64,000 nt of DNA. Source: Kitasatospora sp. NBC_00374 (GTDB lineage Bacteria; Actinomycetota; Actinomycetes; Streptomycetales; Streptomycetaceae). The stretch covers positions 7,485,001 to 7,549,000 of the forward strand of contig NZ_CP107964.1 of the NCBI RefSeq assembly GCF_041434935.1, given 5' to 3'. The position numbers and the translations under genes were made by a program. Of this stretch, positions 1-8,365 are shown one piece after another; within the stretch, counting starts at the first letter, position 1; each line of letters opens with the position of its first letter. The notes beneath the pieces were generated by a model. The model saw nothing but the letters and a program-made list of their open reading frames with translations. It did not search any database and was not told where the DNA came from.

Positions 1-102
1 GGTGCCGCCGGCTTCCTCCGCTGGCCGGGCACCGCCCCCTGGTACGAGTTCCGCGACTGCCTGACCAAGGCCGGCAGGCTCGCCGACGCCAAGGTGTCCT
101 GA
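1..102 (+). CDS. C-terminal end of an unidentified protein (partial)
   Basis: The first 33 codons of the window are open and end in TGA at 100-102. The residue stretch has three Trp and ends in DAKVS. Normal codon bias and a perfect hairpin just downstream (119-148) support a real gene end. The start lies outside the window. I do not recognise the family from so short a tail. Confidence 0.6.
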   Translation, partial: GAAGFLRWPGTAPWYEFRDCLTKAGRLADAKVS

Positions 103-118
103 CCCCCGGGCGACGACA

Positions 119-148
119 GCCGCGCCCGCCCACCCGGGCGGGCGCGGC
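119..148 (+). terminator. intrinsic-type hairpin after the partial gene
   Basis: Perfect 13-bp inverted repeat (119-131 and 136-148) with a 4-base loop, 16 bases after the stop codon of the partial gene. There is no U tract, which is usual for streptomycete terminators. Confidence 0.7.
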
Positions 149-234
149 ACCCTCCCCGGCCCCGGCCGGTACTGGTGGAGACCGGCCCGCCCCCGTCATC
201 ATGAACGCTCGGGCACCATCCGGGGGAGGCCGAC

Positions 235-1236
235 GTGGGTCACGAGGAACTGGTCACCGACGCGGTCCGGGCCCGCGCCGCCGCCGAATCCGCCGCCTGG
301 CTGCGGGCCGGGCGGTCCACCGGGCGCTGCGACCGGCCGGCGGCCGAGGCGGCCGTCGCCGCCGTGTACCGGGCCCACGGCCTGGCCGTGCCGCGGACCG
401 TCGTGTGGATGGACTCACCACTGGGCGGCGCACTGGCGTCCTGGGTGCTGCGGCACCGTCAGGAACACCGGCTCGACGGCACCCTGCTCACCGACACCGA
501 GGCGGGGCCGCCCCTGCGCGTATCGGAGGAGTTCGCCCGGCGGGCGGAGGAGCGGATCCGCGAGCAGCTCCCGGCCGGCGGAGCCGGGCGGCGAGCGGCC
601 GACGGTGCGGTACGACGGCGGCTGGCCGGTACGTTCCTGGACACCGCAGGGGCGAAGCGGCTGCTGGTGCAGGCCCTCGGCGAGCCGCTGTACGAACCGC
701 TCGACTTCGACTGGGCCGAGGCGGAGCCCGGCGCCTTCGAGCTGGAGCAGGCGATGGGGGAGCTCCTCCACCCCTTGACCAACCATGAACTGGTGGCCTT
801 CTGCCTGCTGGTGTACCGGCACCTGCAGGGCAGGGTCGCGGGCCTCGTCCCCGACCACGTCGCGCGACCGGCCCGGGTGATGGACGTGGTGACCCCGCCA
901 CCGCCGCCGAGCCGGGAGGCGATCTGGTTCCAGGACCGCTTCGGCGGCTTCCTGGAGCCCTGGGCGGACCCGGCGCGGCTGATCCACTGGCGCTGCCTGC
1001 TGGGTGCCGCCGGGCTGCCGACGGTACCCGCACTGGAGGCGGTCCAGGCGGCGCTGTACCGGGTCGGCTGGTGGTGGCCCCTGGACGACGCCGTCGTGCT
1101 GACCGAGCGGCCCGTCACCCTGCACCACACGCCGGCGCCGCCCGGCGACATCCACCCGTCGGGCGTGCTGATCGGCTACGCGGACGGCTACCGGGTCGAG
1201 CAGCAGGACGCGCCCCGGGACGGGGCCGGCGGGTGA
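235..1236 (+). CDS. DUF6745-like protein of unknown function
   Basis: 333 residues. The GTG start at 235 is preceded by a GGGGGAGG ribosome site at about 221-228. It is a soluble, Trp- and Arg-rich protein without signal peptide or membrane segment. The C-terminal third contains an aromatic block (GWWWPLDDAVVLTERP) and a closing IGYADGYRV segment. From memory this resembles DUF6745 proteins, which are common and uncharacterised in Streptomyces. Function is unknown. It stands alone after the hairpin at 119-148, and the next gene is convergent. I am fairly sure it is a real gene and less sure of the family name. Confidence 0.7.
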   Translation: MGHEELVTDAVRARAAAESAAWLRAGRSTGRCDRPAAEAAVAAVYRAHGLAVPRTVVWMDSPLGGALASWVLRHRQEHRLDGTLLTDTEAGPPLRVSEEFARRAEERIREQLPAGGAGRRAADGAVRRRLAGTFLDTAGAKRLLVQALGEPLYEPLDFDWAEAEPGAFELEQAMGELLHPLTNHELVAFCLLVYRHLQGRVAGLVPDHVARPARVMDVVTPPPPPSREAIWFQDRFGGFLEPWADPARLIHWRCLLGAAGLPTVPALEAVQAALYRVGWWWPLDDAVVLTERPVTLHHTPAPPGDIHPSGVLIGYADGYRVEQQDAPRDGAGG

Positions 1237-1269
1237 GGCCGGAGCCCCACGGCCCCAGGGCGAGCCGGG

Positions 1270-1722
1270 TCAGCCGCCCGAGCGCATGCACTCCTCGTTG
1301 CCGCCGCCGCTGCGGCACACACCGGCGCCGGGAACGGCCGGCTCGGAGGAGACCCCGGGAGTGGGGGCCGGCTGCCGGGCCTGGATGTTGGGGAAGGCGA
1401 CGGCCAGCGCCAGGAAGCCCACCAGGATCGCGACCAGCGCCTGGCTGACCGCGGTGACCGGGCGGCTCGCCCGCCGCAGCAGGTTGAAGGCCACCAGCGC
1501 GGCGGCCGCCGCGACCAGGCCGAGGACGAGGGCGTGGCCGACCGGCGGGGGCGCGGGCTCCGACGCCTCGGGCTGCGCCGCCCACTGCGTCAGGACGGCC
1601 GAGACGCCGACGGCAGCCACGACCAGCGCCTCCGGCAGCAGGACGGCACAGGCCAGCAGGAGGTCGACGAGCACGGAACCCGAGGTCGAACGCCGCCGCT
1701 CGGGAGTGGAAACCGGTGTCAT
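1270..1722 (-). CDS. small membrane protein with three predicted TM helices (DUF6234-like?)
   Basis: 150 residues from ATG at 1722. The longer reading to 2040 would run through the neighbouring zinc-ribbon gene and is unlikely. Hydrophobic segments lie at about residues 17-46, 62-82 and 95-113. A Pro/Ala-rich linker separates the first two, and a Pro-rich tail holds two late Cys (CRSGGGNEEC). The layout recalls the small DUF6234 membrane proteins of Streptomyces, but that is a weak match by eye. There is no strong ribosome site before the ATG, so the start is uncertain. Function unknown. Confidence 0.6.
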   Translation of the reverse strand: MTPVSTPERRRSTSGSVLVDLLLACAVLLPEALVVAAVGVSAVLTQWAAQPEASEPAPPPVGHALVLGLVAAAAALVAFNLLRRASRPVTAVSQALVAILVGFLALAVAFPNIQARQPAPTPGVSSEPAVPGAGVCRSGGGNEECMRSGG

Positions 1723-1822
1723 GGCCGACAGTCTTGCCGATCTTGGTCGGCGGACGCCTGAGTACGCGTACTCAGCGCCCACGGCGGATCGGCTCAGGCC
1801 GCCCCGGCGGGCCGCGGAGCGC

Positions 1823-2044
1823 TCACCGTTTGGCGCCGACGACCACCACCTCGCGGCCGGACTGCCCGCAGGCCGAGCAGTGCCAGGCCATCGTCTCCTG
1901 GAAGTGCAGGTGGAACGTCGGGTCCGGGCGCTCGGCGGTGGGTGCGGTGGTGGTTTCGATCGTCCGCCAGTCGCTCCACACGACCTTCTCGGGGTCCTTG
2001 CTGCGGCATCCCGGGCAGGGCCACCATCTCTGTGTCGCATCCAT
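1823..2044 (-). CDS. small zinc-ribbon protein
   Basis: 73 residues. Two CxxC knuckles, CPGC (about residues 10-13) and CSAC (about residues 56-59), are separated by a polar stretch and should bind one Zn ion as a treble-clef or zinc-ribbon fold. Such small proteins often bind nucleic acid or protein, but no specific role can be assigned. It lies between two other short minus-strand genes with gaps of about 60-100 bases, so a shared transcript is possible. Confidence 0.7.
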   Translation of the reverse strand: MDATQRWWPCPGCRSKDPEKVVWSDWRTIETTTAPTAERPDPTFHLHFQETMAWHCSACGQSGREVVVVGAKR

Positions 2045-2105
2045 GATTCAATCGTCCGCCCGACGGCGCCGCGACGCGCGCCGGCCGAGCCCGGAGCCCG
2101 CGGGC

Positions 2106-2402
2106 TCAGAACGGCTCGGACCCGTTGCCCTTGATCTCCATCTGCAGGGCTCCGGCGGCGTGGCCGGTCGTGACGAAGTCGGCTTCCCTGCCCTCCGGGA
2201 GGCGCAGCTTTCCCCAGCGGTTCCCGGGGACCTGCCAGAAGTCGGTGTCCGGGTCGGCGTGACCGCTGGTCTTGGGGTCCGCCCGGATGGTGCCCCGCCA
2301 GCTGGCGAGGCCGTCGGCGGGGTGTTCGGCGTGCAGGTCGGCCTCGACGGAGATCGCCACACCACTGGCGATGACGGTCGCCGTCCCGTGGTAGCTGCTC
2401 AT
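2106..2402 (-). CDS. small beta-rich protein of unknown function (DUF4873-like)
   Basis: 98 residues from ATG at 2402. The sequence opens MSSYHGTATVIASG, followed by alternating hydrophobic strands, SWRGTI and a closing ALQMEIKGNG. This is the pattern of short all-beta actinobacterial proteins annotated as DUF4873 or unnamed. There is no signal peptide or membrane segment. It is the last minus-strand gene before the 280-base gap that holds the large hairpin at 2627-2672. Function unknown. Confidence 0.6.
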   Translation of the reverse strand: MSSYHGTATVIASGVAISVEADLHAEHPADGLASWRGTIRADPKTSGHADPDTDFWQVPGNRWGKLRLPEGREADFVTTGHAAGALQMEIKGNGSEPF

Positions 2403-2626
2403 GGCTTCAGGCTAGGTCGGCGGGCGCGGGTCGGCCACGCCGGACGGCCCAACTCCGGCGGGCCGTGGCCGCTGCCGGTGCCGGCCGGGCGGTGGAGCGG
2501 CTCGCCCGACCCGGTGCTCGCCGGGGCTGCCGCCGAACTGCCCGCCGACGCGCTCGCCGCCGACCTGCGGGCCGTTCCGCTCGGCAGCGAGGTGTGCTTC
2601 TTCCGCGTGCCCGAGTGGGGCTACCG

Positions 2627-2672
2627 CACCCGCGCGGACCGCCTGCCCCGGGGCAGGCGGTCCGCGCGGGTG
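2627..2672. terminator. perfect 23-bp inverted repeat, probable terminator of the CHAT operon
   Basis: Arms 2627-2649 and 2650-2672 are exact reverse complements with no spacer. The structure lies 11 bases past the stop codon of the last CHAT-operon gene (2683), where a terminator is expected. It would work in both directions. Confidence 0.8.
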
Positions 2673-2682
2673 CCGGCACGGT

Positions 2683-4125
2683 TCAGCGCGTCGGGCGCGG
2701 GATCGCGGCGGTCGGGTCGCCGAGGATCACCGTCGCGGCCCGGTCGTATGCGGTGACCTTGCTGTACAGCGCCAGGTCGAGCGCGGCGCGGGCGGCCTCC
2801 CGGACGCTGGTGCCGTAGCGGCCGACCTCGCGGGTGTACCGGAGCAGCAGGCTGCCGATCGGGTCGAAGTACGGGGCCATCGCCAGCCCGACCGGCCGCC
2901 CGTTGCAGAGCCGGTCGCGCAGCGCCGTGCCGATGGCGCCGGTGAGTTCCTGGCGGTTGGGGGGGAACGACATCGTCCAGTTGAAGGTCGGTTCGACCTG
3001 GCCGACGAAGGCGCGCAGCGGTCTGGCCGCGCCGAGTAGCGCGCGGGGGAGCGGCGCGACGCCCGCGCCGATGCCGGCGACGCCGTCGAGCACCCGGCCC
3101 ACCGGCGAGTCGGCCTCGAACAGCCCGTGGTACGCGCTGGGGCTGTCCGAGCCGGCCGAGCAGCAGGCCCGGGCGAACCAGATCGCGCCGTCCGGCTGCC
3201 AACGGGCCAGCAGATCGTCCGGGGTCACCGGCGCCCGGTCCTGGCCGACGAGCAGGCCCAGGCCGGCGCGCAGCCGGTCCGGGTCGTCCAGCGGCCCGGT
3301 CATGCCGTGGCTGGTGGTGACGACCAGCGCGGGCGAGCTGCGGGCCAGCGCGTCCGCGAGGGCCGCGCCGGTGGCCTCCACCTTCGAGCCGTCGACGAAG
3401 TCCGGTGCGGTGATGTCCTTCTCGGCCTCGTCGTCGAAGAGCGCGTACAGCGGCGCGGCGATCGACTCGCGCATCAGGGTGGTGATGTCCTGCTCCCCGC
3501 CGCCGAGGTCGACGGACCAGATGACCGGCGCCTCGTACCGGGCGCCGGAGCCGGCCCAGTCGCTCAGCAGCGCGTCGACGTAGCGGGCCAGTGCCTCGCC
3601 GGTCAGGTCGAGCCGGCCGACCAGGCGGACCGGGTTGAGCGCGTACTGGATCTGCCAGGGGATCTCGGCGGGAGTGCCGTAGAGGAGCAGGTACATCGGG
3701 AGCTGGAGCGGCCCGGAGCCCGGCGGGGAGGCGGCCGTCAGCAGGTCGCCGCTGCCCGCGTAGTCGCGCAGGGTCCAGTCCGCGTACGCGCTGTCGGCGC
3801 GGTAGCGCAGCACCCGTCCGTGGCGGGCCTCGACCAGCCGGCGGATCGGCTCCGGCGCGTCCTCGGCCCGGGCCAGTGCCGCCGGGTCGAGGCCGGGGAC
3901 GTCGGGCAGCACCACGCCCCAGCCGATCCGGTCGTCCCGCCAGTCCCCGGGGTCGGCCTCGGCCGGCACCAGCCGGCGGTGCTCGCCGATCTCGGCGGAG
4001 GCCAGCGTCCAGCGCGCGTAGGCCGCCGCGAACGGCCCCGCGACCGGTTCCCCGCCGGTGAACGCGTCGGTGCCGACCAGCAGGGTGGCCGGGTCCGGTT
4101 CGCCGGTGGCGGCCAAGGTGGTCAT
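2683..4125 (-). CDS. C25/caspase-fold (CHAT-clan) protease-like protein
   Basis: 480 residues. The ATG at 4125 overlaps the TGA of the upstream gene (ATGA), so translation is coupled; the reading to 4401 would only overlap that gene. The N-terminal half is an alpha/beta domain with a PMYLLLYGTPAEIPWQIQY segment (about 143-161) resembling gingipain/C25-like proteins. The C-terminal half has a predicted catalytic pair: His273 in TTSHGMTG and Cys321 or Cys322 in ARACCSAGS. No signal peptide or TM helix is seen, so it is probably cytoplasmic. It is the last gene of a four-gene operon with two other CHAT-like proteins and an alpha/beta hydrolase. The fold assignment is by motif. Target and activation are unknown. 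Confidence 0.75.
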   Translation of the reverse strand: MTTLAATGEPDPATLLVGTDAFTGGEPVAGPFAAAYARWTLASAEIGEHRRLVPAEADPGDWRDDRIGWGVVLPDVPGLDPAALARAEDAPEPIRRLVEARHGRVLRYRADSAYADWTLRDYAGSGDLLTAASPPGSGPLQLPMYLLLYGTPAEIPWQIQYALNPVRLVGRLDLTGEALARYVDALLSDWAGSGARYEAPVIWSVDLGGGEQDITTLMRESIAAPLYALFDDEAEKDITAPDFVDGSKVEATGAALADALARSSPALVVTTSHGMTGPLDDPDRLRAGLGLLVGQDRAPVTPDDLLARWQPDGAIWFARACCSAGSDSPSAYHGLFEADSPVGRVLDGVAGIGAGVAPLPRALLGAARPLRAFVGQVEPTFNWTMSFPPNRQELTGAIGTALRDRLCNGRPVGLAMAPYFDPIGSLLLRYTREVGRYGTSVREAARAALDLALYSKVTAYDRAATVILGDPTAAIPRPTR

Positions 4126-5552
4126 CTGCGCTCCAGGAGGTCCGTCAGTTCGCGCAGGCGCGTCTCGGCGTCGTTCCGCAGGGCGGCCGGCATGCTCGCG
4201 GGCAACTGGGCCAGCAGGCCCCGCAGGACCTCGATCTCCTTGCGGGCGGCGCGCCGGGAGGACGGTGCGTCCGGCGGCTTCCGCTCCGCGGGCTCCTCGA
4301 CGGGCGGCGGGCCGGGCTGCGGCTCGGGCGCCGGAGCGGTCTGCGGCGCGGGCCGGACGGAGGTCTGGGTGGGGCGCATGTAGACCGCGGGAATGGTCCA
4401 CTCCTTGGTGGAGGAGGCGGCCTGGGTGAGGGTCATCTCCTTGTGCTTCTTGGCCAGACGGGTGCGCACGGCGACCAGCAGCATCGCCCAGTCGATCGGT
4501 TCACCGCTGCCGGGCGGGGCACTCGCGCGGGTTTCCAGCTCGCGCAGCAGTCGCTCGTAGAAGGCGTGGGTGAACAGGACGGCGTCGTCCGCGGGGACGG
4601 ACTCGCGCATCCCGATCACGGCGGGCAGGCCGCCCTCGTAGACCAGCTGGAGCGCCATCGACTGGAGGTTGTCGGGGCCGTCGCCCGAGGCGGCGCTCTG
4701 GCAGCAGTTCAGCACGGTCATCCAGGGCGGGTTGCTGGCGCCCTCGACGAAGTCCCGGAACTCCCTGGCCTCGACGTTCAGGCTGCGGTCGGGCCGCTCG
4801 GTGACCCAGTCGGTGCCGAAGGCCAGTTGGAGGTGCGGGCCGCCCTGGACCGAGCCGTGGCAGAAGAAGTGCAGCAGGTGCGGCCGGAAGTCGGCGACCA
4901 GCCGCTGGAGGTCGGCGAGGTCCTCGGGCATCATCGCCAGGTGCGCCGGGCCGCCCTCGCCGCTCAACTGCTCGTACAGTCCGGGCTCGCTCACCACGAC
5001 CAGCAGGTCGACCTCGGTGTCCGGGACGGCCGCGACGGCGTCCTGGAGGGCCTGCCACTCGTCGGCGGCCGGGATGCCGAGGCAGGACAGCACGGCGGCG
5101 ATCCGCAGCGGCGGGGCGAAGTACCAGTACGGTTCGCTGATGATCGGGCTGGTGACGATCCGTCCGACCGCCCAGCGCTCGTCCAGGCCGAGGAAGTCGC
5201 CGTCGGGCGAGCAGAGCGACTCCCACGGCAGTGCCTCGATCTCGGCGCCGGTGGCCAGCTCCACGAACACCGGGTAGCGCTGCGGATGCTGGGTGCTCAG
5301 CGCGGCCGGCAGGTGGGTGGCGACGCCCGGATGGCGCATCACCTCCTCGTAGAGGAACAGCCCCGCCTGCCGGGTCGCGTCGTCGACCGGCGTCCGGGTG
5401 TCCCGGAGCACCTGGAGCGCCTTCTCGTCCCCGGTGCAGTGGAACGGGTGGGCGGGCACGCCGAAGACCGGCGGTTCGGACAGCGAGATCTGCACGTGCG
5501 TCAGGTTGTCGAGCCCGACCGAACCGGAGAGCTGGAAGACCAGTCGGCTCAT
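4122..5552 (-). CDS. CHAT-domain protease-like protein with intact catalytic dyad
   Basis: 476 residues. The ATG at 5552 has a GGAGG site and overlaps the previous stop. Residues 1-150 form a CHAT-associated N-terminal part with the typical ALPWESL motif (107-113). The CHAT core follows, with His232 in LLHFFCHGSVQG and Cys284 in VLNCCQSAA, the expected dyad of this caspase-like family. Residues about 390-435 are a Pro/Glu-rich linker, and the last 40 residues are a charged helix (Arg/Glu/Leu-rich) that may be a coiled coil. CHAT proteins are proteases or scaffolds in signalling and conflict systems; the partner here is unknown. Its neighbours are a degenerate CHAT paralogue and a second caspase-fold protein. 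Confidence 0.88.
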   Translation of the reverse strand: MSRLVFQLSGSVGLDNLTHVQISLSEPPVFGVPAHPFHCTGDEKALQVLRDTRTPVDDATRQAGLFLYEEVMRHPGVATHLPAALSTQHPQRYPVFVELATGAEIEALPWESLCSPDGDFLGLDERWAVGRIVTSPIISEPYWYFAPPLRIAAVLSCLGIPAADEWQALQDAVAAVPDTEVDLLVVVSEPGLYEQLSGEGGPAHLAMMPEDLADLQRLVADFRPHLLHFFCHGSVQGGPHLQLAFGTDWVTERPDRSLNVEAREFRDFVEGASNPPWMTVLNCCQSAASGDGPDNLQSMALQLVYEGGLPAVIGMRESVPADDAVLFTHAFYERLLRELETRASAPPGSGEPIDWAMLLVAVRTRLAKKHKEMTLTQAASSTKEWTIPAVYMRPTQTSVRPAPQTAPAPEPQPGPPPVEEPAERKPPDAPSSRRAARKEIEVLRGLLAQLPASMPAALRNDAETRLRELTDLLERR

Positions 5553-6937
5553 GTCGCACCTCCGTGATCGGAGTCCAGATGCCGACGGACGTGTCTCTCC
5601 AGCAGCGAGGAGACCGACCGGAGCGCGGCGGCCGCGTCCGGGTCGACCTCGGCGGCGTCCGGGGAGTCGGGCATCCACGCGGACTGCTGCGCCTCCAGGT
5701 ACCGGGTGCCGGCGGCGACCCAGGCGGGCGTGCCGTCACCGACCAGCGAGTCCTGGGTGGCGCCGCCGATCAGCGACGAACGCCGGTCCTTGGTCAGCAG
5801 CAGCGCCGCCGTTCCGGGGGAGTCGACGAACCGGGGATGCGCCCAGCAGACCACGCCGGGCATCGCGCCGGTGACCGCGGAACCGCCGCCGACCACCATG
5901 GTCACCGTCGCGGCCAGGTGGCGGCCGTCCTCGTCCAGGTCGTGCTCGTCGACCATCACCAGACCCGGGCGCGCCGCCGCGACCGCGTCGGCCAGCTCCC
6001 GCAGCCCGGCGCCGGACGGATTGCCCGGCGCGCCGTTCACCACCAGGCACCACGCGCCCACCTGGGCCAGCAGCGTGCACAGTTCGGCGCTGCCGACGAA
6101 CGCCGACGGCGCCTGGCCCGGGCCGAGCAGCGGGGTCCCGGCGATCGCGATCGCCCCGCGGCCGTCGGCCAGATAGCCGTCGGTGACGAAGTGGACGACG
6201 TCCAGGGCCCGGCGCTGCAGCGCGTCCCGGATCCACCGCAGCCAGGGGTTGACCAGCTCGCCCGGGTCCGCCGTCAGGGAGGTGCCCCGCGGTCCCATGA
6301 ACCGGGCCGCGTCGTGCGGATCGTGCACCACCAGGTAGGGGGCCATACAGGTCGCCCACTCGGCCACCTCCAGGTAGCCGGCCAGGTCCGTGAACAGGTG
6401 GATGTGGACGTGGTGGCCCGAGTGTTTGATCCACAGCCCGGTCAGCCGCTCCAGCAGGGCCGAGGTGGTGGCGGCGCCGGCGCGGGCGGGCGGCGAGCCG
6501 GCGCAGATCGCGATCTCCAGGGTGTCCGACGGCGGCTGCGCCCGCAGCACGTGCTGGGGCAGCCGGAGCACGGGCCGCCCGAGCGGGGCCAGCAGCTGCT
6601 CCCAGGGCACCAGGTGGAGGTAGCCGCGCGGGTTCGCCAGCTCCAGCCAGACCGCGTCCTGCGGCTGACCGGCGGCCGGCCCGAGCGCGTCGAGGGCCGG
6701 ACCCAGGGCGTGCAGCACCTCGTCCGGGAGCCGGAACCCCTCGTCCGGGAGCTGGTCGGTCGGGGAGAGCCGCGCGGGCAGACCGAGATCGCCGCTCTGG
6801 CAGGTGGCGGCGGGGGCCGGCGAGCCGAGGCCGCGGACGGCCTGGAACTCGACCCGGGTCAGCCCGGCCCGTCCGGCGCTCGCGAGCCGGATACGCAGCG
6901 CGGGCAGGTCGTGCTCGGCGCGGAGGTGCACGGCCAC
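5549..6937 (-). CDS. catalytically degenerate CHAT-like protein
   Basis: 462 residues from GTG at 6937, 7 bases after the hydrolase stop. It keeps the CHAT N-terminal LVPWEQL motif (109-115) and the predicted strands around both active-site positions. The His position reads VVHFVTDGYL (Asp253 where HG is expected) and the Cys position reads CLVVNGAPG (no Cys near 301-303). It should therefore be inactive as a protease. It overlaps the active-looking CHAT gene by ATGA, which implies balanced co-production. By inference it may be a regulatory or scaffold subunit for one of the active paralogues. Alternatively the alignment by eye misplaces the dyad. Confidence 0.75.
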   Translation of the reverse strand: MAVHLRAEHDLPALRIRLASAGRAGLTRVEFQAVRGLGSPAPAATCQSGDLGLPARLSPTDQLPDEGFRLPDEVLHALGPALDALGPAAGQPQDAVWLELANPRGYLHLVPWEQLLAPLGRPVLRLPQHVLRAQPPSDTLEIAICAGSPPARAGAATTSALLERLTGLWIKHSGHHVHIHLFTDLAGYLEVAEWATCMAPYLVVHDPHDAARFMGPRGTSLTADPGELVNPWLRWIRDALQRRALDVVHFVTDGYLADGRGAIAIAGTPLLGPGQAPSAFVGSAELCTLLAQVGAWCLVVNGAPGNPSGAGLRELADAVAAARPGLVMVDEHDLDEDGRHLAATVTMVVGGGSAVTGAMPGVVCWAHPRFVDSPGTAALLLTKDRRSSLIGGATQDSLVGDGTPAWVAAGTRYLEAQQSAWMPDSPDAAEVDPDAAAALRSVSSLLERHVRRHLDSDHGGAT

Positions 6938-6944
6938 GGCCCAC

Positions 6945-8270
6945 TCACCCCATGACCTGGCAGAGCAGCGCCCAGGCGGTCGCCGGATTGGTGACGTCGC
7001 CGTGGCCGCCGATCGAGCGGTCGGCCCGGACGGCGACGATGCGCGGACCCTGCGGGCCGAGGCCGTAGCGGTCCGGCGGGTCCTTGACGTCCACCGTGAC
7101 CGCCTGGCCGTCGACGCCCTGCGGGCCGAATCCGCCGAGCGCCGCGTACCGCGACGGCGGGGCGCCGGCGATCGCGATGTCGCCGAGGTCGTCGGGCCGG
7201 CGGACGGCCCAGTGGAAGAAGGTGGTCAGCGGGAGGTCGTGCCGGCTGAACGTGGTCACGACCGGCTGGGCGGTACGGGCCAGTGCGGGCCGGTAGCCGC
7301 CGGGGGTTCCGGCGCCGTCGACGTCCGCGGCGAAGCACAGGCCCGACACGGCGGGCTGAAGCAGCAGCACCGACTCGACCGGCCGCGCGGGCGCCGGGCC
7401 GTTGCACAGCGCCGAGAGCACCACCTTGCAGCCGTAGGAGTGGCCGACCAGGTGCACCCGGACGTCGGGCGCGGCGTCCAGCACGGCGCGCAGCAGCAGG
7501 GCCACGCCGTGGCCGCCGACCCGGCCGGCCCGGTCCTTCATCAGCAGCACGGTGGCCGTGCGGATCAGCTTGCGCGGATCGAGGAAGCCGAGGCCGCCGG
7601 CCGCCTCGGGCGGCGCGGTCGCGTCCTCGTCGACGAAGCCGCCCGTCCGGCCGCGGGAGCGGCCCCGGTCGGCGGGCAGCCGGGCCCAGATCTCGATGAG
7701 CTGCTCGGCGGTGGGCGGGCCGGCGTCCGGGCGGAGCTCGTCCCCGCCGGCGAGGGCGGGTGCCACCAGGGCGGCGAGCTCCGCCGCCTGCCGCTCGTCG
7801 AGCCGGTCGCGGCCGGCGAGCCGGCGCAGCCGCTCGGCCTGCGCCGGAGCGAGGTGCTCGGTGAGCGGCGCCGGCCCGTCGGACCCGCTCTCCGGATCCG
7901 GTGCGGGGGCGTCCCCGGCGATCGCGGGGGCCTCCTCCCCGGGGGCCACCAGCACGGCGCTCGGCCAGAACATCCCGGCGAGCAGTGGGCGGTAGTCCCG
8001 GTCCGGGTGGCTCCACCACTGCCGCCTGACGTCGAGGTAGTGGGTGATGAAGGCGTCGTAGCGGCGGGTGGCGGCGGTCCAGTCGTTGTTCCAGCCGTGC
8101 GAGAACAGGAACACGTCGGTGGCCCGGGCGGCCTCGGCGACCACCGCGTCGGCGGTCTGCGGGCCCGTGCAGACCCCGTTCCGGTCGAACGGGACGATGT
8201 ACGCGGCCGTACCGGCGCCGTTCTCGCCCGCAAGCGCCTTCCACGGCACCACGTCGGGTGCATGCGCCAT
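6945..8270 (-). CDS. alpha/beta hydrolase (lipase/esterase-like), first gene of CHAT operon
   Basis: 441 residues from ATG at 8270, chosen because a GAGGTGG site precedes it; an upstream ATG at 8369 would lie inside repeat DNA. The oxyanion-side motif FSHGWNNDW (about 56-64) and nucleophile elbow GHSYG (Ser278) are clear. A C-terminal GHGDVTNP (His423) fits the catalytic His. Residues about 105-230 are an Ala/Pro/Glu-rich insertion unlike compact lipases, probably a lid or interaction region. There is no signal peptide, so it is likely an intracellular esterase, lipase or peptidase. It leads the operon with three CHAT-clan proteins, suggesting an effector or processing role. Substrate unknown. 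Confidence 0.82.
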   Translation of the reverse strand: MAHAPDVVPWKALAGENGAGTAAYIVPFDRNGVCTGPQTADAVVAEAARATDVFLFSHGWNNDWTAATRRYDAFITHYLDVRRQWWSHPDRDYRPLLAGMFWPSAVLVAPGEEAPAIAGDAPAPDPESGSDGPAPLTEHLAPAQAERLRRLAGRDRLDERQAAELAALVAPALAGGDELRPDAGPPTAEQLIEIWARLPADRGRSRGRTGGFVDEDATAPPEAAGGLGFLDPRKLIRTATVLLMKDRAGRVGGHGVALLLRAVLDAAPDVRVHLVGHSYGCKVVLSALCNGPAPARPVESVLLLQPAVSGLCFAADVDGAGTPGGYRPALARTAQPVVTTFSRHDLPLTTFFHWAVRRPDDLGDIAIAGAPPSRYAALGGFGPQGVDGQAVTVDVKDPPDRYGLGPQGPRIVAVRADRSIGGHGDVTNPATAWALLCQVMG

Positions 8271-8365
8271 CTCTACCACCTCGGGTGACTGGCGACGGCT
8301 GTGCTCCCAGCTTGCGCCGATCGGGTGACGGTGGCAATCGGCGCCGGCCCCGGCGGCCGCCCCGC

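Noticed and set aside
201..788. 195-residue frame overlapping the DUF6745-like gene
   Set aside because: Arg/Gly/Pro-rich composition and no ribosome site; the 235-1236 frame has both a site and a recognisable domain.
4126..4401. N-terminal extension of the caspase-fold protein to an ATG at 4401
   Set aside because: The added 92 residues are Ala/Arg/Pro-rich and overlap the CHAT gene; the ATGA overlap at 4122-4125 is the natural start.
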